Below the pieces are notes generated by a model, which did no database searches, was not told the origin of the DNA, and saw nothing but the letters and a program-made list of their open reading frames with translations. 64,000 nucleotides of DNA from Xenoacremonium recifei (lineage: Eukaryota; Ascomycota; Sordariomycetes; Hypocreales; Nectriaceae), in the NCBI GenBank assembly GCA_012184525.1, contig WOFQ01000011.1, positions 792,482 through 856,481 on the forward strand. The letters are read 5' to 3'. The position numbers were made by a program, and so were the translations under genes. Below, one piece after another: positions 10,063 through 21,520 of this stretch; within the stretch, counting starts at the first letter, position 1; every line of letters starts with the position of its first letter.

Positions 10063-12296
10063 ATGAAAGTCCTCTGTGTGGCCGAGAAGCCGTCCATATC
10101 AAAGGCCGTGGCCGGGCATCTGTCTGGAGGCTCTTTTCAGTCGGTAAGTAAGATGCACGCCATCTCCGAAGCCAGAGAGACTGATCATACGTAATAGCAC
10201 AATACACGGAGCACGTACATAAAAAACTATGCCTTCGATTTTGACTTTGGCCACCCATATGGACGATGCGGCGTGACCATGACATGCGTTACGGGCCATC
10301 TGACCCAGGTTGACTTCCCCCCCGACTATAAGAATTGGAGTCATCCGCCGCCCGAAACACTATTTAACGCGCCTGTAATAACGAGCGTTCATGATGTGAG
10401 TACCTGGCTAGATTTCACGAAGAATTCTCGCTCACCGGTATCAAGGATAAGAAGACCATTGCAAAGAACATCGAGTCTCAGGCGCGTTATGCCCAGCTTC
10501 TTGTCATATGGACAGATTGTGATCGTGAGGGTGAACACATTGGTCATGAGATTGTCGAAGCTGCAAGAGCTGGAAAACCCAACATTACGGTCAAGCGAGC
10601 CCGCTTCAGCAACGTCGAGCGAGCGTATGATTCCCCGTATCTCCAATCCACCACAGGTTTCTAACGTGATGCTCCCTAGTCACGTCATCAACGCAGCCCA
10701 CCACCTAGTGGACCTTGACGAGAGGCAGGTGAACGCCGTTGCCACGAGAATAGAACTCGATTTGCGTATTGGATATGCGTTCACTAGGTTCATCACTACG
10801 AATCTGAGGCCTCTCGGGGGCCCTATGGAAAACTTGATGATCAGTTATGGTACATATTCCGCACCAGGTCCAATCTTTCTTGATCTTAAGTGACTAACGA
10901 GACAGGCTCATGCCAATTTCCTACTCTGGGCTTCGTCGTCGACCGTTACTTCCGGGTCAAGAACTTTGTACCTGAAACCTTTTGGAGCATCAAAGTAATG
11001 CACAGCCGAGATGGGAAGAAGGTAAACTTCAACTGGTCGCGAAATCGGCTTTTTGACCGACTTTCAACGATCATCCTTTACGAAAGATGCTTGTCAGCGA
11101 AGACAGCAACCGTCTCCAAGGTTCAAGAGAAGCCGACTCGAAAGTTCAAGCCTTTGCCACTCACTACCGTAGAACTCCAGAAAGCCGCAACACGATTGCT
11201 GCGCATAAGCGGCCAGCAAGCAATGAGTATTGCAGAAGGACTCTACAACAAGGGTTTTATCAGTTACCCAAGGACAGAAACGGATCGATTTGATAAGGGC
11301 ATGAACCTTCGCGCCCTCGTCCAGAAGCAGACGCCGGATCAGAGATGGGGTCAGTTTGCTCAAGGACTAGTTGGAGGTGGCTTTCAACAACCCAGACAAG
11401 GCCGGCACGATGACAAAGCCCATCCCCCTATCCATCCCATTACCTACGCGGCGCCGAGTGTTCTCAGCGCTGACGAGGGCCGGCTCTACGAATATGTTGT
11501 CCGGCGGTTCTTGGCCTGTTGCTCTGACGATGCTAAGGGGTTTGCAACCGACGTGGAACTCGAGTATGGCACTGAAGTTTTCACTGCTCACGGGGTGATT
11601 GTCACGGAGAGAAACTACCTCGACGTCTTTATTTATGAAAATTGGAACAACACCGCCGAGTTGCCAAAGTTCACGGTTGGCGAACGGTTCCAGCCAACCG
11701 AGGCAATGATGACTGAGGGGAAGACATCACCACCTGGCTACCTCACAGAAGCGGATCTCATAGCCCTCATGGATGCCAACGGCATCGGAACAGACGCCAC
11801 TATGGCGGAGCATATCCAGAAAATTCAAGATCGAGAATACGTCGCCACGATCGACCATGCGAACCAGGCTACAGACGAAGATGGAGATGATCATGAAGAG
11901 ATTGCGCCTGCGAGAGGTGGTCGTGGTCGTGGTCGAGGTAGCCGCGGGGGCAGAGGCGGCCGCGGTCGAGGCGGAGGAGCGTCCGCGGGAGGTCGGCGAG
12001 GGATAAGGGTGTTTGTTCCTACGCAGCTCGGAGTGGCACTTATCCTAGGATTTGATCGGATGAACTTCGAGACAAGTCTGGGTAAGCCCTTCCTGCGCAA
12101 GGAGATGGAGTTGAAGATGAAAGCTATTTGCGAGGGCCGCATAGCCAAGGAAGCAGTTCTACGGGAGAGCATTGCTCAATATCGGCATGTGTTCATGCAG
12201 TCACAGGAGAAGCTTGATGTTCTTCGAGCTGTCCGTCTCCGACCTATCCCCCCAGAAGAGCCCAAAGCTAACAGAAAGGATGTAGGCATGTCGTGA
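10063..12296 (+). CDS. TOP3: DNA topoisomerase III (type IA)
   Basis: This nuclear type IA topoisomerase relaxes and decatenates single-stranded crossings and, with a RecQ helicase and Rmi1, dissolves double Holliday junctions. Five exons (10063-10143, 10198-10395, 10446-10624, 10680-10849, 10906-12296) give 672 residues. The Toprim domain starts at MKVLCVAEKPSISKAVAGHL and contains the metal-binding IWTDCDREGEHIGHE. The catalytic tyrosine is in GLYNKGFISYPRTETDRF. DANGIGTDATMAEHI and the FVPTQLGVALI block complete the core. About 40 residues rich in Arg-Gly repeats (bases 11911-12003), preceded by an acidic stretch, interrupt the core between IQDREYV and the FVPTQLG block. The protein ends soon after the core and lacks the zinc-finger tail of animal TOP3A. 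The 50-nt intron at 10396 would otherwise shift the frame. Confidence 0.95.
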
Positions 12297-15200
12297 ATTC
12301 GTTTTCGGTCAGACAAGATCATGACGAATGAGAGCTGAGTAGGGTTAAATACCCTCTTTACGCCACAAGTCCGACTTCGAAATGCAGACTACGTTGTCTC
12401 TTGTCTCTTTACCTGAAGACTCATTTGTCCTTCGGTCCTGGCAACGGCTCCTCGGAAGGTAGCATGCACGGCTTATCATGCAATGAGCGACTTTCCGAAG
12501 TCACTGCCGCGGATATGCCTATCATAGGCAATGCCAGGCACACCTGTGATCGACGCGATATGATTGATCCTTTGTATATCCACGCGGGCTAAAGCGCGGC
12601 AGCGGCATATGAGTGAAGGACCCCTCATTCGGGCACCTCGAGGCGGGGTTAGTCTCGCCGAAGACACCTCCATTGCCCAGCCTCTTACGGAGAATGCGAG
12701 TCAAATAATCAGTATCAACGCCGAGAATAACAGTGCTTTGCATCAACCAATCAGTCGGGAGCGTGCAAAGACGAAGGCATCTACTCTTTGCTCTTCAAAA
12801 TGACGGGAGAGACCGGGATCATCCCACGATACGAGACGCCCCCCTCCGCACGATGTGATGTCTTTGAGGGCCGACGCAGTAGCCGCGGGGCAACGGGATG
12901 CGGGAACGAACCAGTGGCGGTTGAATACGTCCTATCGATGAGACGACTTGACTAAGACGGGTTTGGCCAGGTGTCGTTCCAGGAAGCCCACGATGCAGTG
13001 TCGTCCAACGTGGGGTCGTGTCAATGGATGATGGGCTGCGCGAGGTGTCGAACCGGAATACCTTGATTCGATCAGGCATCGAGAGGGGAGCTGTCTTGCG
13101 CAGCCAAGGACGGCACAACTCCACTGACGGTGCCGAATCCTCTGCTGAGCGACGACGCTGGTGACCCGGAAGAGGAGACTGTCACCAATTGCGGCAGGGC
13201 GAGCCCCAATCAGAGGGAGGGCCACGGGGAACGTGATGGTTGCACGTTCGGCTCTCTGAGGCGAAGTCTGATGCTGAGAGGCACGGTTCGGGTCGGAGGG
13301 TGCGCGAATTTGCCGTGCACCTCGGGCTCTGCACTTTACAGGACGTACAGTTTATACGTGATCCGGCCATCCAGTTCTACATACACCGGACCGGCCATCT
13401 AGCAGGATGTCCGGCATCGCAACACCTGCACGCCAGCCTGAGAGGCACCCGCGCAGCAGAAGGGTCTTGGGTTGGGGTGGAGGCGGGGGTGGACAGCAGG
13501 GTGTTATCACAACGCTTTTGTCCTTGTGACGAGAATGAGGGCTTTGTCATCCTGGGCTGTCAAGGTGAGACGAGGGCTGGGCCAGGTGAGATTGCGCGAA
13601 AGGTGAAACCGGCGCGTTCAAGGTAAGCCAAATTGACGCCTTACCTATCTTTGGAACTCGCCATCATTAGGGTTGTTATCAAGCATCGCGCCAGCAAGAT
13701 ACACAGGGGCGAGTGTCTTAACTCTTGCTGGAGCGGTGGCCAGTGTGACTACCGGTCCACAGACACGGTACCACTGAAATCGAGAAGTACCGCCAGCTTG
13801 AAGCAAAGCGGGATGATATCTGCACCCCATCCTCCACTACCGGGCTTATGCAAGTAACAATGAAGACTCGCTCGAACATGGCGCTCTGTCTCGGAACTCC
13901 TTTCAGTCCCCTGAGAGACAGAATTTCCTGGAAATTGGTTCGGCTGCTTAGCACCCAAGGCCCCCGGAAACAACATCCTCAGGGGGGCCACTTTGCTCCC
14001 AGGCGCTGGAAATCCACTGAAAACCCACCATGGCTGAGATGGAACAAAGGAGCTTTCCTGCATGTCATGACGATGGGATACCTTCATGGATTTTGACAGT
14101 TCCCATGACGCCGACGATACGAGTTCCTGGAACCCCGAAAGTTGCCGTCCATCGCCAGAGGCATTCAAGAGCCAGACCACACGCCAGGTAAAATCCCGGC
14201 TTGGAGGGGAGGAATGCGGCAGAAGTCAGGTGTGCTTGGTGGCAGCTGGCTCGAACGGCTAGTACGTCAATAGGGCCTATGGCCCCCCAATCTCCGCGTC
14301 CCGTGGCCCTCGTGGGAGAGGACGTTGAATCGCGAAATGGCGAACGCATCGAATGGATTTGCGACGCAAGGAAATGTGGGCGCTAAAGCGTCCCCAGACC
14401 TGGGGCTTTGGGGCAAACCCGCCGGCCTAAATCAACGATGGACGACGACGTCCAGCCGTCATTCACACGAGGACAATTAGGGCAAGCCTTCTCGAGCGTC
14501 GCGTTTGGCGATGACGATGGTGAAGGGAAGCCTCTCAGATCATGCATGCCGGGGCGTGGCCGAGAACCCCCGATCCCGGAAGCCCTAGGTTCCGTGGAGC
14601 TGGATCGCTATTATTACTCCCAGTGCACGGTTTGGCCAGTCTATCACGGACCTGGGCGCTGGGAGTTCGTCTCCCTTGCACGGTTGGTCTGTTCCCTTGG
14701 AGATGGAGACCGAGACGAAACTGTTTGCGCCAGGGAAAATGAGAGCGTGACAGGCCCGAGATTGCAAAGAGTCAGCCCGCACGGGGTACGCGAATTTCGT
14801 CGAAAGGGATGGATGGGTGGATGGGATGGACGGATGGGATGGGATGGGATGGCAGACCAAGCCAAGACCACGCCTCAGTGCCTGGCACGGCGTCCGTCAG
14901 TCACGTCCTCATTCATTCCCTTTCAACCTTATCAGCAGCCAGCGCGCGACCTGGCTTGGATGATGCATCGACGCCCCCCCAAAGCGCAGCTGAGTGAGCG
15001 ACTGGCCGTGTGAGGCGCCAGCCATGGCCGCCTTTGGCAGGGAGGGGCGTCGCGGGCTGAAGAAAGACTCACAGTCACAGTCTGTGCCGTCACTCGGGCT
15101 CCTTGTTCGTGTATGAGGTGTGGTGGAGCGCCACGCCCCCCTCTCAGGGGTGTGTCTGCACTAACCAAGGCGATGCGTTGCGCTGCGCTTTGCTGCGCTG

Positions 15201-15718
15201 CGACTGGCGACTGCCCGGGCCATGCCTATCGCTGCGATTATGACTGGGTGCTGGGCAGGTGGAAGGGAACGAACGGGAAGGGAAGCCAAGCAAGGTACTT
15301 GTATGCCGACCTTCGCTGCCTCGCCCGCCGGCCCTCCCTTTCCTCTCCTTCAAAGCAACAACAACAGAACAAAAGAACAACACGACTTCGTATCGAGAGT
15401 CACCTGTCACAGTCCAGATCGTCGCAACAGCCCTGCCAAGCCTGCCATACTATCGCATCGACGTGCCAGCAATCGCCTTTGCTAGCACTCCGTCTTCACG
15501 GCTTCTGAACAAGGTGCGTCTCACCCATGCGCGCTCGCTCGCTGCCTTTGCGACGAGGCATGACTCAACCCCCAGCCCTCATCACCACCACCACTCCCAC
15601 CCACAAAACCTCGCTATCGCACCGCAAGACATCTTCTTTCGTGTCCACGCGCATACTGACTCCTGTTCCCTTGCGCAGACTCGTTCGGAAGCACGCCCAA
15701 CGCCGAATACCGGTAATC
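12297..15718. other. Gene-poor interval between TOP3 and the Stb3-like gene
   Basis: No frame here shows recognisable domains, good splice structure or a believable start. The last 400 bases look like a promoter and leader for the Stb3-like gene: C/T-rich tracts near 15337 and a likely 5' UTR intron from GTGCGT at about 15513 to TTGCGCAG at about 15678. A degenerate GGATG repeat lies at 14806-14852. Confidence 0.6.
14806..14852 (+). repeat. Degenerate GGATG/GGGATGG tandem repeat
   Basis: About 47 bases are made almost wholly of GGATG and GGGATGG units, with interruptions. It is a simple repeat with no gene around it. Confidence 0.8.
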
Positions 15719-16783
15719 ATGGCTACCATGGCAGCAGCTGTTCGCGATATCCCCCAGGCCTCCTTGAGCCGAGACAACTTAACTGTTGTAGCGGCTCGGA
15801 GTGTCCCTGCGACTGTGACGCGATCTCAACAACCCCTTCCGACTCCCCCCAACTCCATCTCTCCCGCCCTGCCTCCCCACGGGCTCAAGGCGCAGCTCCA
15901 GAAGGCCAAGCTCGAGCCTATCGACTCCGACTTGGACCTGCAGGACTCGACAAGTCAGCGCGAGCGCTCCCTCTCCCCGGGAACGGAGGCATCGGGTGCC
16001 ATCACCAGCTCCCTCCTCTCCAAGTACCACCTGCCGGAGATCCTGCTCAACCACGGGCCCCTGGCGATCCGGCACATTATGGGATACCTGACGACGTCGG
16101 TTCCTGGATTCTCTGGAATCCCACCGACCAAGGCGAGGAGACTGGTGGTAGGAGCGTTGGAAGGACGTGGAGGTGAAGGAGGCGGTTTGGGAGGGGATGT
16201 GGAATTTGAGAAGGTGGGATGGGGACGATGGGATGCCCGTCGACGAGGACAGCCCGCGCGAGACCGTCAGGGAACGCCGCCTTCCTCCTTCACCACGGGC
16301 ATCCCCATCTCCAAGTCTGGTGGGAGAGGGCAGGATCGACCTCGGCTCAGTCTCGCGTCGAGCAACGGAGATTCGATCCACTTCTCCCACGACGACCACA
16401 TGATGGACGAGAACGAGGCCGACAGAATGTCCATGGACGACTCGGCGTCAGCATCATGCTCGGAGGCGCCGGATGACGACATCGTCATGAACGACGACCC
16501 TGAGGACGTGACGGATGACGAAGACTGGGCAGCGGTGGGGGCCGCCGCCCTTCGAGCCGAGTCGTATCCGACGATGGGGACGGCCCAGGTGGACTTCAAC
16601 AACAACAACAACAACCACTTCTCTTCCTCTGTATATACGCCCGCTGGACGCCGTCCCTTTGGCAGCAGCGGCATGGCGCGAGTGCCCCAGCCGGCAAACC
16701 TGGACGTTGCGGCGCTGGCGGCCGCGTCTGACGCACAGGAGCGAGAGGCCGTCGAGGCCCTCCTCCGTCTCGGCTCTGTATAA
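15719..16783 (+). CDS. STB3: Stb3-like Sin3-binding transcriptional regulator
   Basis: In yeast Stb3 binds the Sin3-Rpd3 deacetylase and ribosomal RNA processing elements (RRPE), repressing ribosome-biogenesis genes when TOR is low. This 354-residue protein carries the family block in two parts. The first is SSLLSKYHLPEILLNHGPLA, then IRHIMGYLTTSVPGFSGIPP and KARRLVVGALEGRG (about residues 98-150); the second is VEFEKVGWGRWDARR soon after. An acidic middle part, MDENEADRMSMDDSASAS and NDDPEDVTDDEDWAAVGAAA, is typical of the filamentous-fungal form. A run of asparagines comes from an AAC repeat at about 16598-16616. The tail DAQEREAVEALLRLGSV is a predicted helix. The start MATMAAAVRD is chosen over an in-frame ATG at 15527, because the intervening stretch contains an apparent 5' UTR intron acceptor. 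Confidence 0.85.
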   Translation: MATMAAAVRDIPQASLSRDNLTVVAARSVPATVTRSQQPLPTPPNSISPALPPHGLKAQLQKAKLEPIDSDLDLQDSTSQRERSLSPGTEASGAITSSLLSKYHLPEILLNHGPLAIRHIMGYLTTSVPGFSGIPPTKARRLVVGALEGRGGEGGGLGGDVEFEKVGWGRWDARRRGQPARDRQGTPPSSFTTGIPISKSGGRGQDRPRLSLASSNGDSIHFSHDDHMMDENEADRMSMDDSASASCSEAPDDDIVMNDDPEDVTDDEDWAAVGAAALRAESYPTMGTAQVDFNNNNNNHFSSSVYTPAGRRPFGSSGMARVPQPANLDVAALAAASDAQEREAVEALLRLGSV

Positions 16784-18301
16784 TACCCTATCTGCATGCG
16801 AGGCGTTCCGGTGGTATTGGTTTGTTTTTCTTTCTCTTTTACTCGGCTCAGGGTTGGCTGGTTGGCTGGGCCAAGGGGACTTGTGTCGCCCGCTCATGAT
16901 CGAGGCGGCGCTCCTCTGGATCATATCACTACTGCACGACGACACGGTTCTTCTATACGGTTTTCTTCACTCTCACGCTTTCACCCCTTTCGGCTTACTT
17001 TCTTATAATACGGTCGGATTCTTGGCGTCTACGGTTCCTGGAAACATCCCGTCATGAGATGGAGGATGACAATCCAGAGTGGGCAAAAATTGAAGTGGGG
17101 ATTCGATTTACTGAGGGTCACATTGGTGCATTCATCTCGTTTCTAGGCGTTGATGGTGCCCTGGTGAGACCTCTCAAAACATGGGTTGGCTGCTTTTCAT
17201 GAACAACACTGCTTGGGGATTGGCTGGCTCTGTCCTTTCCGTACCAGCTCGAGGAAACATGAGGCTTTCTTTGGGCACTGTCCTGCTGCCGTGAAGAGAG
17301 TTTTCGAGACTTTCTACGACCTTTTGATGGGATGGGACGATAACTCAGCCTCCGAGGTCGCTCGCAGGGACCAGGTTTTGCACACGGTCAGCTTGCTCGT
17401 CAACTACGAGTATTTGCAGCGACATCCACTGCTTCAACGTGGTGGGCTATCTGGCTCAAGTTATCGTCCTCGTGTGGACAGTACTGGACCGCCCCGTGCG
17501 ACCCAGTTGGTACTATTTTTTCGCAACTCGATTTAATCTTGGCTCAGGGGGGCCACGCATTGTTTGGCGCGCATATCATGCATGCACTTTATATATAGAG
17601 GAGGATGAGGAGACGATATGAGTCGCGGCGATCGGCTCAGGAAACACGACGAACCTCGCACAGCAAAGAAGGTGCGGAACGAGGCTTACGGTATGGGGAT
17701 TGACGCATTGGCGCCCCTGAGATGGATGTGTCGCAGACACGGCAAACAACCATAACCACAACAACAAAAACAGTAAAAGTCACGAAAAGAAATTTTGGTG
17801 ATTCGGAGACTGGGCTGCTTCCTGGTCGGATTATGTCAAGGCCCAGCTAGCTTTACAAATGGAAGTCTTAGTCTTTCTGTCCCACTTGATGTTTCGTCCT
17901 GATGTGAATAAGTCTCACTGTCTGGAGTCGCAAAGACGACCGACTTTTATGATGAAGGTTTTGACGATGACTTGATGGTACGACATCACCGAGACGTCCT
18001 GAACCCAGACTTGGGCTCGACTGAGCCTGTGTAAATGCCGTACACTGGGGCAAAGCCGATGATTTCCTCTCTTCTCTTTGAAGACGTGGCTTTCTCTACC
18101 TTCGTTGAGTAGGGCGATGGTGCCAGGCAGTGGTCAGTTGACTCCAAGATCCTGCCACGACCAAGTCGCCTGTGGGAGGGAGGGTTGATGTTACCGTAGC
18201 GGCGCATCCTCACTCATTTTCGTCATGATACACGTAACTCCAGACAAGGCAATTCTCTGGGCGACGGCCACGTGAGCCCGTTCTCGACTCTGATAAGGGC
18301 G
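16784..18301. other. 3' flank of the Stb3-like gene, no gene seen
   Basis: About 1.5 kb with only short, composition-driven frames. The first part is probably 3' UTR of the Stb3-like gene. A single GCCAGG (PacC-type GCCARG) occurs at 18122-18127. Confidence 0.5.
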
Positions 18302-18453
18302 GCCAAGAAGGCTTGGCGGACGTGGGTTCATGCTTGAGAAGCTGGGGAGACAAGCTTAAAGGGACGACTTGGCGACAGCATATCAGCCTACGATGGACTC
18401 GGTCGCCGCGGTGGCCTGATGCATACATAAATCCCAAGAGACGGAAGGCCAAG
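18302..18453. promoter_or_regulatory. Distal cluster of four PacC-type GCCAAG sites
   Basis: The hexamer GCCAAG or its complement CTTGGC occurs at 18302-18307, 18312-18317, 18368-18373 and 18448-18453. PacC of Aspergillus binds GCCARG. These lie 1.1-1.3 kb upstream of the pacC start and may be part of its promoter. Confidence 0.45.
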
Positions 18454-18812
18454 TGCAAGATATGCACACCATGATTGATTCCCGCCAAGCGAGTCTTGAC
18501 TGTGTAAGTGTAAGAGACGAACGGAGCGGCCGGACATGATACACGGCATTGCGTAATCCTCCTCCGTACAGCACCCCGATCCTCCTGGCCGCGCCCCCTT
18601 CGGACCCTGCGGCTTTCCAGCGTAGTCTCACAATATCGACGGAGTATTGATCATAATGGACAAAGTACAAAGTTCCGCGTATGTATGCTTTTCGGGGAGA
18701 CGGTCGGACTGAAGAAGCAGACGGATGCCCGCTTCGGGGGGGACACAAAGGAGGCAAACTGCGGCGCTAACGCCATTCGGGACAGGCTCCCCGCTCACCT
18801 GGGCAGGGCAGT

Positions 18813-19276
18813 CTTGGCTTTTTCTGGGCAGTCTGGGCGATGCTTGGCAGGGTCTTGGCGATCTCGTTGATTGATAAAGGAGGGAGCGTGTTATTCGCAG
18901 CCACGCGAATGGACCAGCCATCGCACGATAGAAGCATCAGCGTGGCATTCGAGGGCTGGCGAGTCAGGCGCTCTGTCAGCAGCCCCCCATCCCCGCGGAA
19001 ATATCAGCAGTCCCAGAGTGAGCAAGTTCCAGTGGTCGCCCGTCGTGGCTCAGGTGACGTTGCGGCCGAGAAAAACGCTTGACGCAGCGTGTGTGAGGCC
19101 CGGCGCCCAATCAGCGGCGCCCGATGAGGGGCAGTGCCCAGGATGCCAAGCCTTGGCGGTCTTGGCATTGTCTGTATCCCCGCTAGCAGCTACTTAGACG
19201 GACATGGTGTTTTGGTGGTAGGAGCAAGTACCCCTCAAAGTTTGCGACTCGCATCACGTTTGCCAAGACCGCCAAG
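18813..19276. promoter_or_regulatory. Proximal cluster of eight PacC-type GCCAAG sites upstream of pacC
   Basis: Eight perfect copies of GCCAAG/CTTGGC lie at 18813, 18843, 18854, 19145, 19152, 19161, 19262 and 19271. Three are packed into 22 bases (19145-19166) with alternating orientation, and two are in tandem at 19262-19276. A 6-mer read on both strands is expected about once per 2 kb by chance. PacC is known to bind GCCARG and to induce its own gene at alkaline pH, so autoregulation is the natural reading. The nearest site is 287 bp from the pacC start codon. Confidence 0.7.
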
Positions 19277-19562
19277 CAATTCCGCTCGCGCTCTCACTTT
19301 CGCCCATGCTTCTGCGTGAATGTAAAGGGAGCGCCTTCCCCCGGGCTGGCTCGCGTGGGCGTGCGATCCTGCATCACGACAGCTTTTCGTCCCTCAATCG
19401 CGACAACAAGTTGACAAGAACAAATTCAAAATATTATAGCGTCGCCGAAGCCAGTCTCACGCGCGCGCAGGACCAGTCCTTGTCCCCTGTCTTGTCTCGG
19501 GACTCTCTTTCGTCGTTCGCCGCCACAGCACCCGGCCGCGGCGCCACAGATACTCCGCCAAC

Positions 19563-21520
19563 ATGTCTCCCACGCTGCCAGAGGACCACCAGCCACAGCA
19601 GGCCCAGCAGCCATCGCAACAGCAACAGCAGCAGCAGCAGCCAACGCCGTCGGCCAGCAGTGCCAGCGCCGATTCCAAGTCCACGACGCCGGCACCCAGC
19701 GCGGCCTCGGTCACGTCCCAGAGCACGGCGGCTTCTGCAGCGGCCGCCGAGGACAACCTCATCTGCCGCTGGAACTCATGCAACCAGCGCTTCAATGCGC
19801 CCGAGACGCTCTATGAGCACATCTGCGAGCGCCATGTCGGCCGCAAGAGCACCAACAACTTGAACTTGACCTGCCAGTGGAACTCATGCCGCACAACTAC
19901 TGTCAAGCGTGATCATATCACCTCGCATATCCGCGTCCATGTGCCCCTGAAGCCTCACAAGTGTGAGTTCTGCGGCAAGTCCTTCAAGCGTCCCCAGGAC
20001 CTCAAGAAGCATGTCAAGGTATGTGACCTCCTGCTGCTCTGTTCTCTCAATTGTTCGCTCACCCACACGCTTCCAGACTCATGCCGATGACTCGGTTCTC
20101 GTTCGGCCCTCACACGAACAGGTCGGTCTCAACTACAGACCCCAAGTCCCTAAGGGTATGTCATGATCATCTTCGCTGCTGGACCCTACCTAATTCACCC
20201 CCAGGCCCCAGCTACTATGACCACAATGGCCAGATGCGCAGTAATGCTGTCAACAACTTCACTCATCAGGGCGCGCACAACAACTACTATGCGCCTCAGC
20301 CATCCACCAACTATGGCCTGTACTTCAACCAGCCGCCCATTAACAACGCCCGAACAGAGCACCTGGGCTACAACGCTGCTGCAGGGCCCTATGAGCGGAA
20401 ACGCGCCTATGACATGGTTGACGACTTCTTCGGCAATGCGAAGCGCCGCCAGATCGACCCCGGCTCGTATGCTCAGATTGGCCGGTCTTTGATGCCCCTT
20501 CACGGCTCCATCTCCATCCCGAGCGGCGCTATGGCCGCTACGGAGCAGTTCATCCCTCAGGCGGCTCCTGCTGCGGCTGTTCACGCCGGTCCAGGCCAGA
20601 ATCCGCTGGCACAGCAGTATTACCTGCCGATGCCCAATGCCCGGACGCAGAAGGACCTCATTCACATCGACACCATCCTTGGCCAGATGCAAGACACCAT
20701 CTATGAGAATGCGGCTCACGCAACGGCCGGCATTCATGTCCACGGCGGCGATCACACCTTTGCCGCCTACCGTGGCACTCCCTCGCCCCCCTCAGCCCAC
20801 CGGCTCTCTGCTGGGCCCATGGCTGTCACGGCTGACAGCTACCAGCCAGTGTCTGCTGCCAGCATGGCTTCACCGTTGACCGCCATCTCCTCGACGGGCA
20901 CTCCTGCCGTGACGCCTCCCTCCAGCTCCATGTCTTACACCTCTGGCCACTCCCCGAGCCCCTCATCCTCGGGTCTCTCCCCTGAATCTCGCCACAGCTC
21001 GACGGCATCCGGAGTCATGTATCCTACGCTGCCGACCAGCCTTCCCGCTGTGAATCAAGGCTATGGTCAGTCGACCACAACTACGGCCCTCGGCCCCAGC
21101 TTTGACAGCAATGAGCGCCGGCGGTACTCTGGCGGCATGTTGCAGCGCGCGCGTGGGGGCCCGCTCCCGCCACCTTTCGAGGATCGCAGCAACAGCAGCG
21201 GTGCATCGACCCCTAAGGCCAGTGAGGCAGCGCTCTCGCCGAGCTCGCCTAGCTCCGAGTCGGACGTCAGCGAGGCGACGCGTGAGCGCGAGGAGCAGTA
21301 CGACCGCTGGCTGGAGAACATGCGCACTATCGAGAGCCTGCGCGAGTATGTTCGCGGCCGTCTTGAGCGCAGGGAGTATGTGCCCGACGGCGAGGAGCCG
21401 ACGCGAGATCCGGACGCGATGGATGTGGATGTCAAGAGCCCTAAGCCCGCGGCCAGGGCACCTGAGACCATGAGGGAGGAACCTCCGCTTTACCCCGTGC
21501 TGCGCATGCCTGGAGCTTGA
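19563..21520 (+). CDS. pacC: PacC / Rim101 pH-response zinc-finger transcription factor
   Basis: PacC is activated by two proteolytic steps at alkaline pH and then switches on alkaline-expressed and represses acid-expressed genes. Three exons (19563-20018, 20077-20155, 20205-21520) encode 616 residues. A glutamine-rich N terminus (CAG repeat near 19619) is followed by three C2H2 fingers: CRWNSCNQRFNAPETLYEH, CQWNSCRTTTVKRDHITSH and CEFCGKSFKRPQDLKKHVK. The first intron splits the third finger just before its last histidine. Downstream are KRAYDMVDDFFGNAKRRQID, a nuclear-localisation-like segment, and a long Ser/Pro-rich region. Two YPxL motifs, YPTL at residues 451-454 and YPVL at 608-611, match the PalA-binding motifs known to flank the signalling protease site. 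Clustered GCCAAG sites upstream suggest autoregulation. Confidence 0.96.

Noticed and set aside
14408..15013. A 201-codon frame upstream of the Stb3-like gene
   Set aside because: Its middle is the GGATG repeat translated as MGGWDGRMGWDG; no domain, no splice support.
15259..16176. A 305-codon frame overlapping the Stb3-like gene start
   Set aside because: It is an alternative frame of the same DNA; the Stb3 domain lies in the other frame and this one ends inside it.
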